From positions 620,001 to 684,000 of the forward strand of contig CAVXNJ010000004.1 in NCBI GenBank assembly GCA_963763135.1: 64,000 bases of DNA, read 5' to 3'. The notes below the pieces were generated by a model. That model ran no database searches. It was not told the origin of the DNA and saw only the letters and a program-made list of their open reading frames with translations. Position 1 is the stretch's first letter, and each line of letters starts with the position of its first letter. Of the stretch, positions 25,953 through 35,372 are shown piece by piece. The position numbers and the translations under genes are program-made. This DNA is from JANMZO01 sp963763135. GTDB taxonomy: Bacteria; Actinomycetota; Acidimicrobiia; Acidimicrobiales; JANYDT01.

Positions 25953-27191
25953 AGCGTCGTCTTCCTCCAGGAGGGTCATGCGGAAGCCGTCGACCGGCGA
26001 CGAAAAGCCTGAGAGCGGCACGATGCACACGCCTTCGGCACCGAGCATCTCGTAGGCGAAGACCTTGTCGGTTCGCAGGACCGACTTCGACTCCAGCATG
26101 TCGAGGTAGATCCGAACGTCGTCGTTGCGGGCGGTGAGCTTCTCGGAGTTCGGGTACTTGTCGGTGTTGATCGTGACGGTGAGATAGAACACGCCATCGG
26201 GCACCACGACGTTGAGCACATCGCAGCCTTCGAAGATCCGCAGCGCAGTATCGAGCCGTCGCTTGTACTTGTCGAGCCGGCTCTGGAGAAAGGCCGGAAA
26301 CTCGGGATGGGTGAGAATCCGCGGAAACACGATCTGCGGCAGCGTGGTTGAACACACCTCAAGCATTTTCGACACGACGATCGTGTGGATGTATCCACGG
26401 AAGTTTTCGTCCTGGTCGGCGTTGTAGATCTCGATCCATCCGCAGCGACTTCCGGGCCAGGGGATCTCCTTGCTGACGCCCTTCATCGAGATCGCCGGAA
26501 CCTTGCCGACGATCTCCGACAACCGCACGATCTTCGACTCGTCGAAGAGCAGGTGCTGGTAGATCTCGTCGAACAGCAGGAAGCAGTCGTTCTCGCGGGC
26601 AATGCGAACGACCTCGACGAGGTCCGAGCGGGGATGAGCGACACCGAGCGGATTGTTCGGGTTGATCACGAGGATTCCGACGATCGTGGGATCGGCCTTG
26701 ACCGTCGCTTCCAACGAGACAAGGTCGATACGACCGCCCTGATCGAGCATCAGCGGGTAGGTGATGTGATCGCCGCCGTGATGGATCGCCTCGGCAGTGG
26801 CATGCGATGGGTACGTCGGGTTCGGGCCGATGACCCGGGCATTGGCGGGGAGCGTCGAGAACAACTTGTTGATGGCGTCGCCGAGGCCGTTGAAGAAGAT
26901 CACGTCTTCTTCGGTGCACAGGTCGGTATGGCTGAAACGGTCGATCACGAACCGGCGTGCGGTCAGATCACCCTTGGTCGGCGAGTATGCGTAGACCCGA
27001 TCGTCTTTTACGGCTTCGCCGACGACGTCTTTCATCCAGGCGGGGATCTGCTCGCCCTTCGCTACGGGATCACCGATGTTCTCCCAGATCATGGGGACGC
27101 CCATCTTGACGATCTCGTTGGCGATCTCGACAATTTCACGGATCTCGTAGCGCAGATGCTCGTCGCCCTGCTTGATCAGATTTGTACGCAT
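25893..27191 (-). CDS. PLP-dependent class I/II aminotransferase
   Basis: 432 aa, fold type I. The PLP lysine is Lys241 in GVSKEIPWPGSRCGW. Other signatures are NPTYPSHATAEA, INPNNPLGVAHPRSDL (the conserved Asn-Pro), CFLLFDEIYQHLLFD (Asp binding the pyridine N) and GVFYLTVTIN. It is closest in pattern to AlaA/AspC-type enzymes moving amino groups between alanine or aspartate and 2-oxoglutarate. The start at 27191 (MRTNLIKQGDEHL) has GAAGGGAAAG upstream, while upstream in-frame codons do not. It is divergent from the P450 gene. Confidence 0.9.
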   Translation of the reverse strand: MRTNLIKQGDEHLRYEIREIVEIANEIVKMGVPMIWENIGDPVAKGEQIPAWMKDVVGEAVKDDRVYAYSPTKGDLTARRFVIDRFSHTDLCTEEDVIFFNGLGDAINKLFSTLPANARVIGPNPTYPSHATAEAIHHGGDHITYPLMLDQGGRIDLVSLEATVKADPTIVGILVINPNNPLGVAHPRSDLVEVVRIARENDCFLLFDEIYQHLLFDESKIVRLSEIVGKVPAISMKGVSKEIPWPGSRCGWIEIYNADQDENFRGYIHTIVVSKMLEVCSTTLPQIVFPRILTHPEFPAFLQSRLDKYKRRLDTALRIFEGCDVLNVVVPDGVFYLTVTINTDKYPNSEKLTARNDDVRIYLDMLESKSVLRTDKVFAYEMLGAEGVCIVPLSGFSSPVDGFRMTLLEEDDALFDETCRRIRRGAEAFFRT

Positions 27192-27552
27192 TCGAATCTT
27201 TCCCTTCGGCTTCGACAAGAACTCTAACGGCTGGTTTGGACAAATTGGTTGCATTTCGTGTGTGCGAAGCGCGTATCCCGTCATATTTGCTTAGGAAAAC
27301 TGTGCCCAAATGACAAACTGCCATCGATTCAAGTGCACACGTCAATTCCGCTGGGGCGAGTCGTGCCGCCACGACCGACGAGCGGCCCCACCGCGTTTCT
27401 CGACGACCTTGGCTCTCGAGAGCGATAAGGGCAGGTGAGACGAGGTCGGACCGACGAAACACGGCCGAAACGCATACAAAGTCCCAGCGAATGGTGCTGA
27501 ACATGCGGCGTGCACCACAATCGCTGATTCCCAACTTCCCTCGGAGGACCCG
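27192..27552. other. Divergent intergenic region (aminotransferase / P450)
   Basis: 361 bp without a supported gene; it must hold two divergent promoters. The part next to the aminotransferase (27230-27320) is AT-richer than its surroundings. A perfect 11-bp palindrome, GTCGGACCGAC, lies at 27445-27455 and could be an operator, although no regulator gene is adjacent. A GGAGGA ribosome site precedes the P450 start. No RNA gene recognised. Confidence 0.5.
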
Positions 27553-28788
27553 ATGACCGATCTGTTCACCAACCCTGAGCGCTACGGCGATATGGAGTCC
27601 TGGCACCGCGAAGCAGACGCCCTACGGGCCCAGGGTCCGGTGCATTTGATCGACCGCAGCGCGGAAGGCTTCACGCCGTTTTGGGCGGTCGTGGGCCACG
27701 ATGCGGTAATGCAGGTTGAACGGCAGTCGGAGTTGTTCACCAACGAACCCAACGCCGTGCTCGCCCGGGCGAACGACATCGAACAGCAGCGCGCGTCGGG
27801 GGCGGTCGTGCGGTCGCTCGTCCAGATGGATGCTCCGGACCATCCGAAGTACCGCAAGCTTGCGGCCGACTGGTTCAAGCCGGGCAGCCTGGGTCGACTT
27901 CAGGGTCGCCTCGATGAACTAAGCGCGCAGACCATTGCCAAACTCGAGGCGATGGACGGAAACTGCGACTTCAGCCAAGACGTTGCGGTCTGGTATCCAC
28001 TGCAGGTCATTCTCGCGATTCTCGGTTTGCCCGAAGACGACTACGGCCGAATGTTGAAGCTCACCCAGGAACTCTTCGGTGCGACCGACGATGACCTGGG
28101 TCGTGGCACGCTCAGCATGGAGGACCTGATCGCCGTCATCATGGACTTCTACCAGTACTTCCTGACGCTCACCGCCGAACGTCGCGCCACCCCGACCGAC
28201 GACCTGGCGTCGTTGATTGCAAACGGTCGTATCGACGGCGGGCCACTGCCCGACGTGGAGACGGTCAGCTACTACATGATCGTTGCGACGGCCGGACACG
28301 ACACGACATCGAGTGCGCTCACGGGCGGCATGCAGGCTCTCATCGAGAATCCCGAACAGCTGGCGCGACTCAAGGCCAACCCGTCGCTGATGAAGACCGC
28401 CGTCGACGAGATGATCCGCTGGGTCTCGCCGGTGCGTCATTTCATGCGAACGGTTCAGGAAGACACCGAGATCGCCGGAACCGCGGTGAAGAAGGGCGAC
28501 TGGGTCTATCTGTCGTATCTGGCGGCCAACCGGGATCCCGCCGTGTTTGAGAACCCGAACACTTTCGACGTCGGCCGGGCGAATTCGGACCGTCACCTGG
28601 CGTTCGGGTTCGGTGCACACTTCTGTCTCGGTGCGCAGCTGGCCCGGATGGAAATGCGAACCGTGTTTCGGGATCTGCTTCCCCGGCTCGAACACATCGA
28701 GTTGGCGGGAACCCCGAAGTCGATGAAGACCACCTTTGTCGGCGGACCGAAGTCGCTGCCGATCTCGTACCGGTTGACCCCCGCCTAA
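27553..28788 (+). CDS. Cytochrome P450
   Basis: 411 aa, a soluble bacterial P450. The I-helix oxygen motif is AGHDTTSSA (about residues 246-254), the K-helix ExxR is in DEMIRWVSPVRHF, and the heme loop is FGFGAHFCLG with ligand Cys358. The general pattern resembles actinobacterial CYP families that hydroxylate terpenoids, steroids or fatty acids. No ferredoxin or ferredoxin reductase gene is next to it. Start ATG at 27553 with a GGAGGA site 5-6 bases upstream. Confidence 0.93.
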   Translation: MTDLFTNPERYGDMESWHREADALRAQGPVHLIDRSAEGFTPFWAVVGHDAVMQVERQSELFTNEPNAVLARANDIEQQRASGAVVRSLVQMDAPDHPKYRKLAADWFKPGSLGRLQGRLDELSAQTIAKLEAMDGNCDFSQDVAVWYPLQVILAILGLPEDDYGRMLKLTQELFGATDDDLGRGTLSMEDLIAVIMDFYQYFLTLTAERRATPTDDLASLIANGRIDGGPLPDVETVSYYMIVATAGHDTTSSALTGGMQALIENPEQLARLKANPSLMKTAVDEMIRWVSPVRHFMRTVQEDTEIAGTAVKKGDWVYLSYLAANRDPAVFENPNTFDVGRANSDRHLAFGFGAHFCLGAQLARMEMRTVFRDLLPRLEHIELAGTPKSMKTTFVGGPKSLPISYRLTPA

Positions 28789-28828
28789 GACACAACGTAC
28801 GCATACGTTTCGCGTGTTGCGCCACGTA

Positions 28829-28858
28829 TGGGTCGATCGGTGCGGGCCGATCGACCCA
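28829..28858. terminator. Hairpin terminator after the P450 gene
   Basis: A perfect 12-bp stem (TGGGTCGATCGG with CCGATCGACCCA) with the loop TGCGGG begins 40 bp after the P450 stop. A weaker hairpin, CATACGT/ACGTATG, just upstream (28802-28830) overlaps its left arm. No T-run follows. Confidence 0.65.
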
Positions 28859-29050
28859 CTCGAAATGATGGCGGAATGTGGGTTGTGAGCCGATTCTGAA
28901 AATTGGCTAACGAGTTGGGCCGGGTTGGACGAAACGCTAAAGAGTGATCACGTAACGGCCATTACGGGTTCATACGTTCCTCACGCCTCACGGTGAGTCT
29001 GGTCTCCGTAACCAACTCTCACCGAACTCTCACCCTTCCGGAGAACCGCC

Positions 29051-29905
29051 ATGAACCGCCGTATCGCAACCGCCGCCCTCGCCTTCGCCACCCTCACCTC
29101 AACATTCGGACTTTCGTCCGGGGCGCTCGCCGATGACACCACGCCGCTTCCCGTCGCCGAGCCCGTCGTTCTGACCCAGACCAGCCCCGAGGCCAACGCC
29201 GAGGCTCTGGTTGTCAAGACCACCGTCGACCCCACCGCCCGGCTTGCCGACCTCAAAGCCAAGGGCGCCGCCGCCATAGCGAAGCGCCAAGCCACGCTGG
29301 CTGATCTCTCCCGGAAGATCGCTGGACAGGCCAAGGATTGCGGCAGCAACATTGTGATGACCACCGAGATCGCCAACACCTCGACCGGCCTCTCCGGTGT
29401 GGGTACCACGCTTGCTGCGGCCACCGACCTGAAGGTGGCCAGGGATCTCTACCGCTCGATCTTCATCGACTACCGCGTCTACATGGTGGTGGCCCCCAAA
29501 GCCGGCAAGGTCATCCGGTGCGACACTCAACTCCTGCGCAACGATGCGTTGACGGCTGAAGGCGCCAAGCTGCAACTGGCAATCGATGAGGCCAAGGCCA
29601 AGGGCGTTGACACGACGTCCGCCCAGTCCGCCAAAGACGCGGCGATGGCGCAGTTGGCCGGCATCAACCCGACGGCAGCGCTTCCGCTGGTCATGGGTCT
29701 GGTCCCCGACAAGGGTGACAAGGCGGTCGCTGCATCCAACACCGCAGCTCTTCGCAGCGCCGATGCCGTGCTCGACGGCACGTACGCCTCGCAAAAGAGC
29801 GTCAACACTCAGTTCGGTGTGGCCCGCAAAGCCCTCAACGCCGCAAACGCAGCGACCCGTGCCGCCAAGCAGACCGCTCGCACAACTCGAGTGAAGACGA
29901 AGTAG
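29051..29905 (+). CDS. Secreted alanine-rich protein of unknown function
   Basis: 284 aa. The N-terminus MNRRIATAALAFATLTSTFG with ALADD is a clear Sec signal peptide with cleavage likely after ALA near residue 33. The mature protein is rich in Ala, Lys and Thr and mostly helical (RLADLKAKGAAAIAKRQATL, then a C-terminal KALNAANAATRAAKQTARTT run), with two cysteines far apart (KDCGSN, IRCDTQ) that could form a disulfide. No known domain is recognised. GGAGAACC precedes the ATG. A terminator follows at 29964. Confidence 0.75.
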   Translation: MNRRIATAALAFATLTSTFGLSSGALADDTTPLPVAEPVVLTQTSPEANAEALVVKTTVDPTARLADLKAKGAAAIAKRQATLADLSRKIAGQAKDCGSNIVMTTEIANTSTGLSGVGTTLAAATDLKVARDLYRSIFIDYRVYMVVAPKAGKVIRCDTQLLRNDALTAEGAKLQLAIDEAKAKGVDTTSAQSAKDAAMAQLAGINPTAALPLVMGLVPDKGDKAVAASNTAALRSADAVLDGTYASQKSVNTQFGVARKALNAANAATRAAKQTARTTRVKTK

Positions 29906-29963
29906 GCCCAAGCCGTTCGTTGCATCAAGTACGTACCCATATGATGTGATCGCATTGACGTAC

Positions 29964-29995
29964 CGGGCACCTCGACCACAAGGTCGAGGTGCCCG
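29964..29995. terminator. Hairpin terminator after the secreted-protein gene
   Basis: A perfect 14-bp stem (CGGGCACCTCGACC with GGTCGAGGTGCCCG) closed by an ACAA tetraloop, 58 bp after the stop. It separates this gene from the FHA/EccC gene. Confidence 0.75.
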
Positions 29996-30147
29996 CTTCG
30001 CGTCCGTCCACCGTTGGCGATCGAGAGCGTTGTCGCGCGGTAGGAAACCGGACACTTGTCGCCCTGGGGGAGCCCGCGGACCTTTTCGGTCAGAAGTCGG
30101 GTCCGGTACCGTGATCCCACTGTGGCTGCGTAGGGGCGAGGATTGGC

Positions 30148-33100
30148 GTGAAACACACCGGGGTGAATGCGGAAGCGACGTCGGGGGCAGTTATGGCATA
30201 CCCGTGCGAGCACGTCGCTCTCAATCGAATCACGGTTCACGACAACGGTCGTGCGGTGGAGCTGATCGGGAACCGGGGCATGACCGTCGCCGACGTCCTT
30301 CGGGTCCTGATGGAATCCGGTTCGCTGATTGAGGGCGAGGCGAGAGGGCTTCGGGTCGGGCACCGTTTTCTTCCGCCGAACGTTGAATTGCGGGCACCCT
30401 GGTTCAACGACGGCGACGAACCAGCCGTGGTTCGCTGGACCGGCACTCGCGCCGCGGTCGAGGGAACCGGTGGCGACGCCAACCACTTACCACCGCTCGC
30501 CCGGCTTGTGGTGAGTGGTGGTCAAGGGTCGGGTCGAACGTTTGAGCTCCGGGCTGGACGCTATGTGATCGGCCGTGATCCTCGCTGCGACATCGTGCTC
30601 GAATCGCTGTCGGTGTCGGCGCGACACGCCGAGGTGGTGGTCGACCTGTCGGGACGTATGACCATCCACGATCTCGGGGCCACGAACGGAATCGCTGTCG
30701 GACCTCACGTAATCGCTTCATGCGGACCACTCGCGATCGGCGACGTCGTGGCGCTCGGATCATCTCGCCTGACCGTGCTCGGTCCATCGCAGACGAGCAG
30801 TGGGCTCGGCCCGGTCGAAGCCGACGGGCGTCGGCCCTTCTACCGGTCAGCCCGAGTCACGTCAGCCCCGGTGCCCGCCGACGTCGTGCTTCCCGTCGTG
30901 GGAATGGTCCCCACGAACAAGGCCCGATTCAACTGGATCACCGTGGCCGTTCCACTGGCGATGGGCTTGGCTTTGGCGTTTCTGTTCAGTCCGGCCATGG
31001 CGTTGTTCTCGTTGCTCGGCCCCCTGATGTCGGTGGCGTACTTCTTCCAGGAACGTTCCAAGATCAGTGCCCAGAAGCATGAGGCCGAAACAGCCATCGC
31101 TGCTTCGGCGGCTGTCGTGGCGGAGGACGTGGCCCGACAGCGCGAGCGCGAGATCGCCCGCCAGGAGTACGAGTACCCCGATCCCGGTGTGACCCTGGTC
31201 AGATCGTACGGCCCGGCGCCCGAGCTCTGGGAGCGGCGCATCGCTTCCTGCCCCAACGGGGTCACCGTGCACGTGGGTCGGGCCGACCTGGCCTGGCGTC
31301 CAACGCTCCGAGGTGGAGGCGAGGCTGACGCGCCAGGCCGACCGGAAGCGATTGCCGCATTACTACGCGAACAGACGATTGCCGACGCCCCGGTCACGGT
31401 CACGCTTTCATTCGGTGCGGCCCTGGGCGTCGTGTCGCCGAAGTCAACCGCCCGAGGCGTGGCCCGTGGCATCGTCTCGCAGTTGGTCACTCTCTTCGGC
31501 CCCGGGGAGCTGAAACTGGTGGTGCTCGCCGATCTGTCCACGGTCGACGACGTCGACGAGTGGTCATGGACGACGATCCTCCCGCACGCGCAACAACCTG
31601 ATTCGACGGTGTCGACTGCTGCGCTCGCCGGATCACCGGTTGAGGTCGAGGCGCTGCTTGAAGAGCTTGAACGCACCGTCAGCCAACAGAACGTCTCGGC
31701 GACAAGGCCACTCGGATTCGAGGGGGCAAGCCGGCCGATTGAGGTGCGGATCGTCGTCGTGGAAGTGGGAATGTTGACCGACTCGGCCCGGTCGGCCCTC
31801 CGGCGACTGGTCGACGCCGGAAACACCGGGCGATCGTGCGTGGCGGTTGTGGCCCTGGCCCCGTCGCCTGATCTACTCCCGTCGTTCTGTTCCGATGTTG
31901 TGACCGTTTCCGATCCGGTCCTGGGTCTCGGTAGCGTCCTCGGGATAACCCGTCGTTCGACCGCGGTCGACGTCGTGCTGGCGCCGGTCCCGGTGTGCGC
32001 GGCGGTGCAGTGTGCACTGAATCTCGCGGGGCTACGAGATCCGGAGTCAGCGGATGGCGTCCGGACCATACCGTCGTCGGTGTCACTGATGCCTTTGCTT
32101 TCGCTCGGGGCGAGCCGTCGCGAATTCGTATGTGAACTCCGGTCCAGGTGGAGTCGGGGAAAGGACAGTGTTGCGTCGGCATTTGAGGCGGTCTTGGGTA
32201 TCGGCGACGACGGCCCGTTCACTGTTGACTTTGTGTCCGATGGCCCGCACGCACTTGTTGGGGGAACGACCGGATCAGGGAAGAGCGAGCTTCTGAGGTC
32301 CCTGGTTGCGTCCGTGGCGGCGACGTACGGTCCGGCCGACGCCAACTTCGTTCTCGTCGACTACAAGGGAGGGAGCGCGTTCGATGTGTGTGTCGGGCTC
32401 CCGCATGTGGTCGGAATGGTCACGGACCTCGACGAGCAGTTGGGTGAGCGCGCGCTCCTGTCGCTTGAAGCGGAGCTTCGGTGGCGTGAGCACCTGCTTC
32501 GCGACGCGGGCGCGTCCGACTACCTCGCGTACCGGAGAGAGTCGAAGAATGCGGCGGTCCCGCTCGCTCGGCTGATGGTGATCATCGACGAGTTCGCGAC
32601 GATGGCCAAAGAACTCCCCGACTTTCTGGCTGCGCTCATCGGCATCGCACAGCGCGGCCGGAGCCTCGGCGTGCACCTGCTGTTGGCCACGCAGCGACCG
32701 AGCGGGGTCGTGAACGAGAACATCAAGGCGAACACGAACCTACGAATCGCGCTCCGGGTCCAAGACACGAACGATTCGCAGGATGTTCTGGGATCGCCGT
32801 TGGCCGCCGGTATCAACCGGCGGATACCGGGCCGCGCCTATGCCCGTCTCGGGCCGGGCGAACTGATCAGGTTCCAGGCGGCACGCGTGGTGTCGTCTTC
32901 TGCCGGCCGCCCATCAGGAACCGGTCCCGCCGTGACACTGGTGGAGCCACCGAGCAACTCATGCCCGGGCGAGGATCGAGCCGATGACAGCATCGAGACG
33001 CTGGTGGAGGCGGTGCGTGAAGCGTGGCTCGCCGAGGGGGCCGTGCCGCCCCGCCGGCCATGGCTCGAGCCGCTGCCCGACCGTCTACAGCTCGGCCAAC

Positions 33101-34548
33101 TGTGGGACCCGCTTCCGACGGCTACCAGAGCCGACGACGCCTCCGTCGTAATTGGATTGCTCGACGAGCCCTCCAAACAGACCCAGCGCGCCTACCAATG
33201 GAGTCCCCGGCGCGGCAATGTGGCGGTATGCGGACTTCTGGGTGGGGGAGCGTCGTCGAGCCTGCTCACGTTCGCGCATCAGGGTGCCGAGCGGTTCACG
33301 CCCGCCGACCTGCACCTGTACGGCCTCGATTTCGGCGAAGGGACGCTTGGAGTCCTCACCGCGCTGCCTCACACCGGCGCGGTGATCTCACCGAACGAGC
33401 GTGACCGTCTGGTTCGCATGATCCGGTTCCTGCGATCCGAATTGGACCGTCGCCGCAGCGTTTCGACCGACGATCCGACCCGGCCAACGCTCGTGGTGCT
33501 GATCGACAACATCGCCAGTCTCATCGCGGCCACCGATGAGATCGCTCCCGGTATGCGCGATGAGCTGTCGCGGTTGACTGCTGACGGGCCGGGACTCGGT
33601 TGCTGTTTCATCGTGGCGGGTGATCGACCGGGTGCATTTCCGATCGCGATATCGGCGTCGTTGCCCACCAAGTTGGTGTTCCGGCTCGCAGATCCGTCCG
33701 ACGTCGTCCAGTTCGGAATCGAACGCCGCGCCGCGCCGCCGGTCATCGTCGGTCGAGCCGTCGCGGTCCCCGAGAAGCTGCCGGTACAGATGCTTCAGGT
33801 GACATCCGATGACCTGGTCCGGCTGGCTGAGCGGCTCCGCAACGAAGGGCAAACCGCAGCGGTCATGAGCGCTCCGCATCCGATCCGCAGCCTGCCCGAA
33901 CGGGTTGATGTCGATGACCTGGCCGGTCGCGCCCACATCGGTGATGACGCGTGGTTCCTACCGGTCGGTCTCGGCGATGAGCACCTGGACCCCGTCGGTT
34001 TCTCGTTGCGGGCGGGTGAGCACGTCCTGGTCACCGCACCCGCCCATTCCGGCAAGTCGACGGCGTTACGAACTGTGGGCAGAGTGGCATTGGCGGCAGG
34101 GGCGACGGTCTCGGTTCTCTCCCTTCGGAAGAGTTCCCTGTCAGATCTGGAGCCGGTTGACGCGCGCTGCACGTCGGCGGACGACCTCTCGATGTTTCTG
34201 AGAAAGGTACGCGCGCTTAGCGTAGCGGGCCCTCACCTTCTGCTGATCGACGACGCCGAGACGGTCGACGACACTGACGGGCTGCTGGCGGCGATTGCCG
34301 CCGAACGGATGGAAAACCTCCGCATCGTCGTTGCCGCCAGGGCCGACGTGCTCCGGTCGAAGTTCGGACACTGGACCATCGAGATCCGGCGGAGCCGAAC
34401 CGGTTTGATCCTCCGCCCGGTCGTCGACCTCGATGGGGATCTCTGGTTCACGACCCTGCCAAGAAAAGGCCCGGCCCGTTTCCGCGACGGGCTGGGCTAT
34501 CTCATAGCCTCCGGCCCGGCCCAGTTGATCCAGGTGGCCGGCTCGTGA
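30148..34548 (+). CDS. FHA-domain FtsK/SpoIIIE-type ATPase, EccC/EssC-like, orphan
   Basis: 1466 aa. Order: N-terminal region (1-120); FHA domain about 125-215 (GRYVIGRDPRCDIVL, SARHAEV, GATNGIAVG); two membrane segments about 261-305; a linker; then three FtsK-type ATPase modules. D1 (about 690-930) has Walker A GTTGSGKSE and Walker B MVIIDEF. D2 (about 1020-1200) is degenerate, with GLLGGGASS lacking the P-loop lysine. D3 (about 1280-1440) has APAHSGKST and LLLIDDAE. This is the architecture of type VII secretion motor proteins (EccC/EssC). No WXG100, EccB, EccD, EccE or mycosin gene is within the window, so it is an orphan here. Start GTG 30148 with GGGGCGAGG; an ATG 15 codons later is possible. 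Confidence 0.87.
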   Translation: MKHTGVNAEATSGAVMAYPCEHVALNRITVHDNGRAVELIGNRGMTVADVLRVLMESGSLIEGEARGLRVGHRFLPPNVELRAPWFNDGDEPAVVRWTGTRAAVEGTGGDANHLPPLARLVVSGGQGSGRTFELRAGRYVIGRDPRCDIVLESLSVSARHAEVVVDLSGRMTIHDLGATNGIAVGPHVIASCGPLAIGDVVALGSSRLTVLGPSQTSSGLGPVEADGRRPFYRSARVTSAPVPADVVLPVVGMVPTNKARFNWITVAVPLAMGLALAFLFSPAMALFSLLGPLMSVAYFFQERSKISAQKHEAETAIAASAAVVAEDVARQREREIARQEYEYPDPGVTLVRSYGPAPELWERRIASCPNGVTVHVGRADLAWRPTLRGGGEADAPGRPEAIAALLREQTIADAPVTVTLSFGAALGVVSPKSTARGVARGIVSQLVTLFGPGELKLVVLADLSTVDDVDEWSWTTILPHAQQPDSTVSTAALAGSPVEVEALLEELERTVSQQNVSATRPLGFEGASRPIEVRIVVVEVGMLTDSARSALRRLVDAGNTGRSCVAVVALAPSPDLLPSFCSDVVTVSDPVLGLGSVLGITRRSTAVDVVLAPVPVCAAVQCALNLAGLRDPESADGVRTIPSSVSLMPLLSLGASRREFVCELRSRWSRGKDSVASAFEAVLGIGDDGPFTVDFVSDGPHALVGGTTGSGKSELLRSLVASVAATYGPADANFVLVDYKGGSAFDVCVGLPHVVGMVTDLDEQLGERALLSLEAELRWREHLLRDAGASDYLAYRRESKNAAVPLARLMVIIDEFATMAKELPDFLAALIGIAQRGRSLGVHLLLATQRPSGVVNENIKANTNLRIALRVQDTNDSQDVLGSPLAAGINRRIPGRAYARLGPGELIRFQAARVVSSSAGRPSGTGPAVTLVEPPSNSCPGEDRADDSIETLVEAVREAWLAEGAVPPRRPWLEPLPDRLQLGQLWDPLPTATRADDASVVIGLLDEPSKQTQRAYQWSPRRGNVAVCGLLGGGASSSLLTFAHQGAERFTPADLHLYGLDFGEGTLGVLTALPHTGAVISPNERDRLVRMIRFLRSELDRRRSVSTDDPTRPTLVVLIDNIASLIAATDEIAPGMRDELSRLTADGPGLGCCFIVAGDRPGAFPIAISASLPTKLVFRLADPSDVVQFGIERRAAPPVIVGRAVAVPEKLPVQMLQVTSDDLVRLAERLRNEGQTAAVMSAPHPIRSLPERVDVDDLAGRAHIGDDAWFLPVGLGDEHLDPVGFSLRAGEHVLVTAPAHSGKSTALRTVGRVALAAGATVSVLSLRKSSLSDLEPVDARCTSADDLSMFLRKVRALSVAGPHLLLIDDAETVDDTDGLLAAIAAERMENLRIVVAARADVLRSKFGHWTIEIRRSRTGLILRPVVDLDGDLWFTTLPRKGPARFRDGLGYLIASGPAQLIQVAGS

Positions 34549-34569
34549 GCCCGATCGTGAGCCCAGTCG

Positions 34570-35355
34570 CTAGATCTCTACGGCGTCGCCGACCTGGATG
34601 GTGCCCGCCCCGACGACTGTGGCCTTGACCCCCAGGTCGCCGCCGTGCTCCCGGTGAAGGGCCCGAAGCACGTCGCGGTCGGCCGGGGCGGAATCGACCG
34701 CTCGGGTCACGAGCACGCACCGGTCGCAGCGTTTGTGAACATCGAGCGTCAGGCCCCCGATGGTGACTGGTGAGCCAACCCACGCATCTTCGGGGAACGG
34801 GTCGTCGGTACCGGAGATCTCGAGGTCAACCACGATGTTGGGCCGGAACCGTTCCATCAGCCAGTTTACGTTCGGGGCCCGCTTCGCCATCGTCGCGAGC
34901 GACGCCGTGGTCAACACGTGCATGGGAGTGCCGTCGAAGAACAGGCCGGGTCGGGACTGAAACGTGAACAGGTCATGTTCGCCGCCGCCATCGTTCGTGC
35001 GGTCGACTTCGATATCGATGCTCGCCTTCTGGTCCGGTACCGGTCGAGCGATGACGACGTCACGGTTGAGCCATGACGAGAGTCGCCGGTTCGCGTCGTT
35101 GTCGTCGGTAGCGAACGACGGTCCATCTCCGATGTTGAGTTCGGCCTCACCATCGGGTCGAAGAACCGCGCGAGCGGAGAGGAGTTGCGGCACGGTCTTG
35201 GCCGAGAGCAGCCGTCCGGTCGCTGCGTCGACGAGGCCGAAGTTACGATCGCCACGGAACCCGCTTTCGGTGGCATCGACCCGGGTCAGCGACTCGCCGC
35301 GCATCGACTTCACCGGAAAACGGAACAGATGAACAACGCGTCCGATCGTCGTCAT
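34570..35355 (-). CDS. MOSC domain protein (MOSC_N plus MOSC)
   Basis: 261 aa. An N-terminal beta-barrel domain (VVHLFRFPVKSMRGESLT, GFRGDRNFGLVD) is followed by a MOSC domain ending in the conserved cysteine block LDVHKRCDRCVLVTRAVD near residue 215. MOSC proteins bind molybdenum cofactor or transfer sulfur. Members such as YiiM/YcbX detoxify N-hydroxylated bases and need redox partners. It is convergent with the EccC-like gene, 21 bp apart, and 17 bp downstream of the DUF2237 gene in a likely operon. Confidence 0.88.
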   Translation of the reverse strand: MTTIGRVVHLFRFPVKSMRGESLTRVDATESGFRGDRNFGLVDAATGRLLSAKTVPQLLSARAVLRPDGEAELNIGDGPSFATDDNDANRRLSSWLNRDVVIARPVPDQKASIDIEVDRTNDGGGEHDLFTFQSRPGLFFDGTPMHVLTTASLATMAKRAPNVNWLMERFRPNIVVDLEISGTDDPFPEDAWVGSPVTIGGLTLDVHKRCDRCVLVTRAVDSAPADRDVLRALHREHGGDLGVKATVVGAGTIQVGDAVEI

Positions 35356-35372
35356 GTCGGCACCAACCCCGC

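Noticed and set aside
27136..27606. A 156-aa minus-strand gene across the aminotransferase-P450 gap
   Set aside because: It overlaps both real genes in the wrong frame, has no ribosome site and its translation resembles nothing; the gap is a divergent promoter region.
30840..32345. A 501-codon antisense frame inside the FHA/EccC gene
   Set aside because: Low-complexity Ser/Thr/Arg translation typical of the antisense of a real GC-rich gene; the sense frame has FHA and P-loop motifs throughout.
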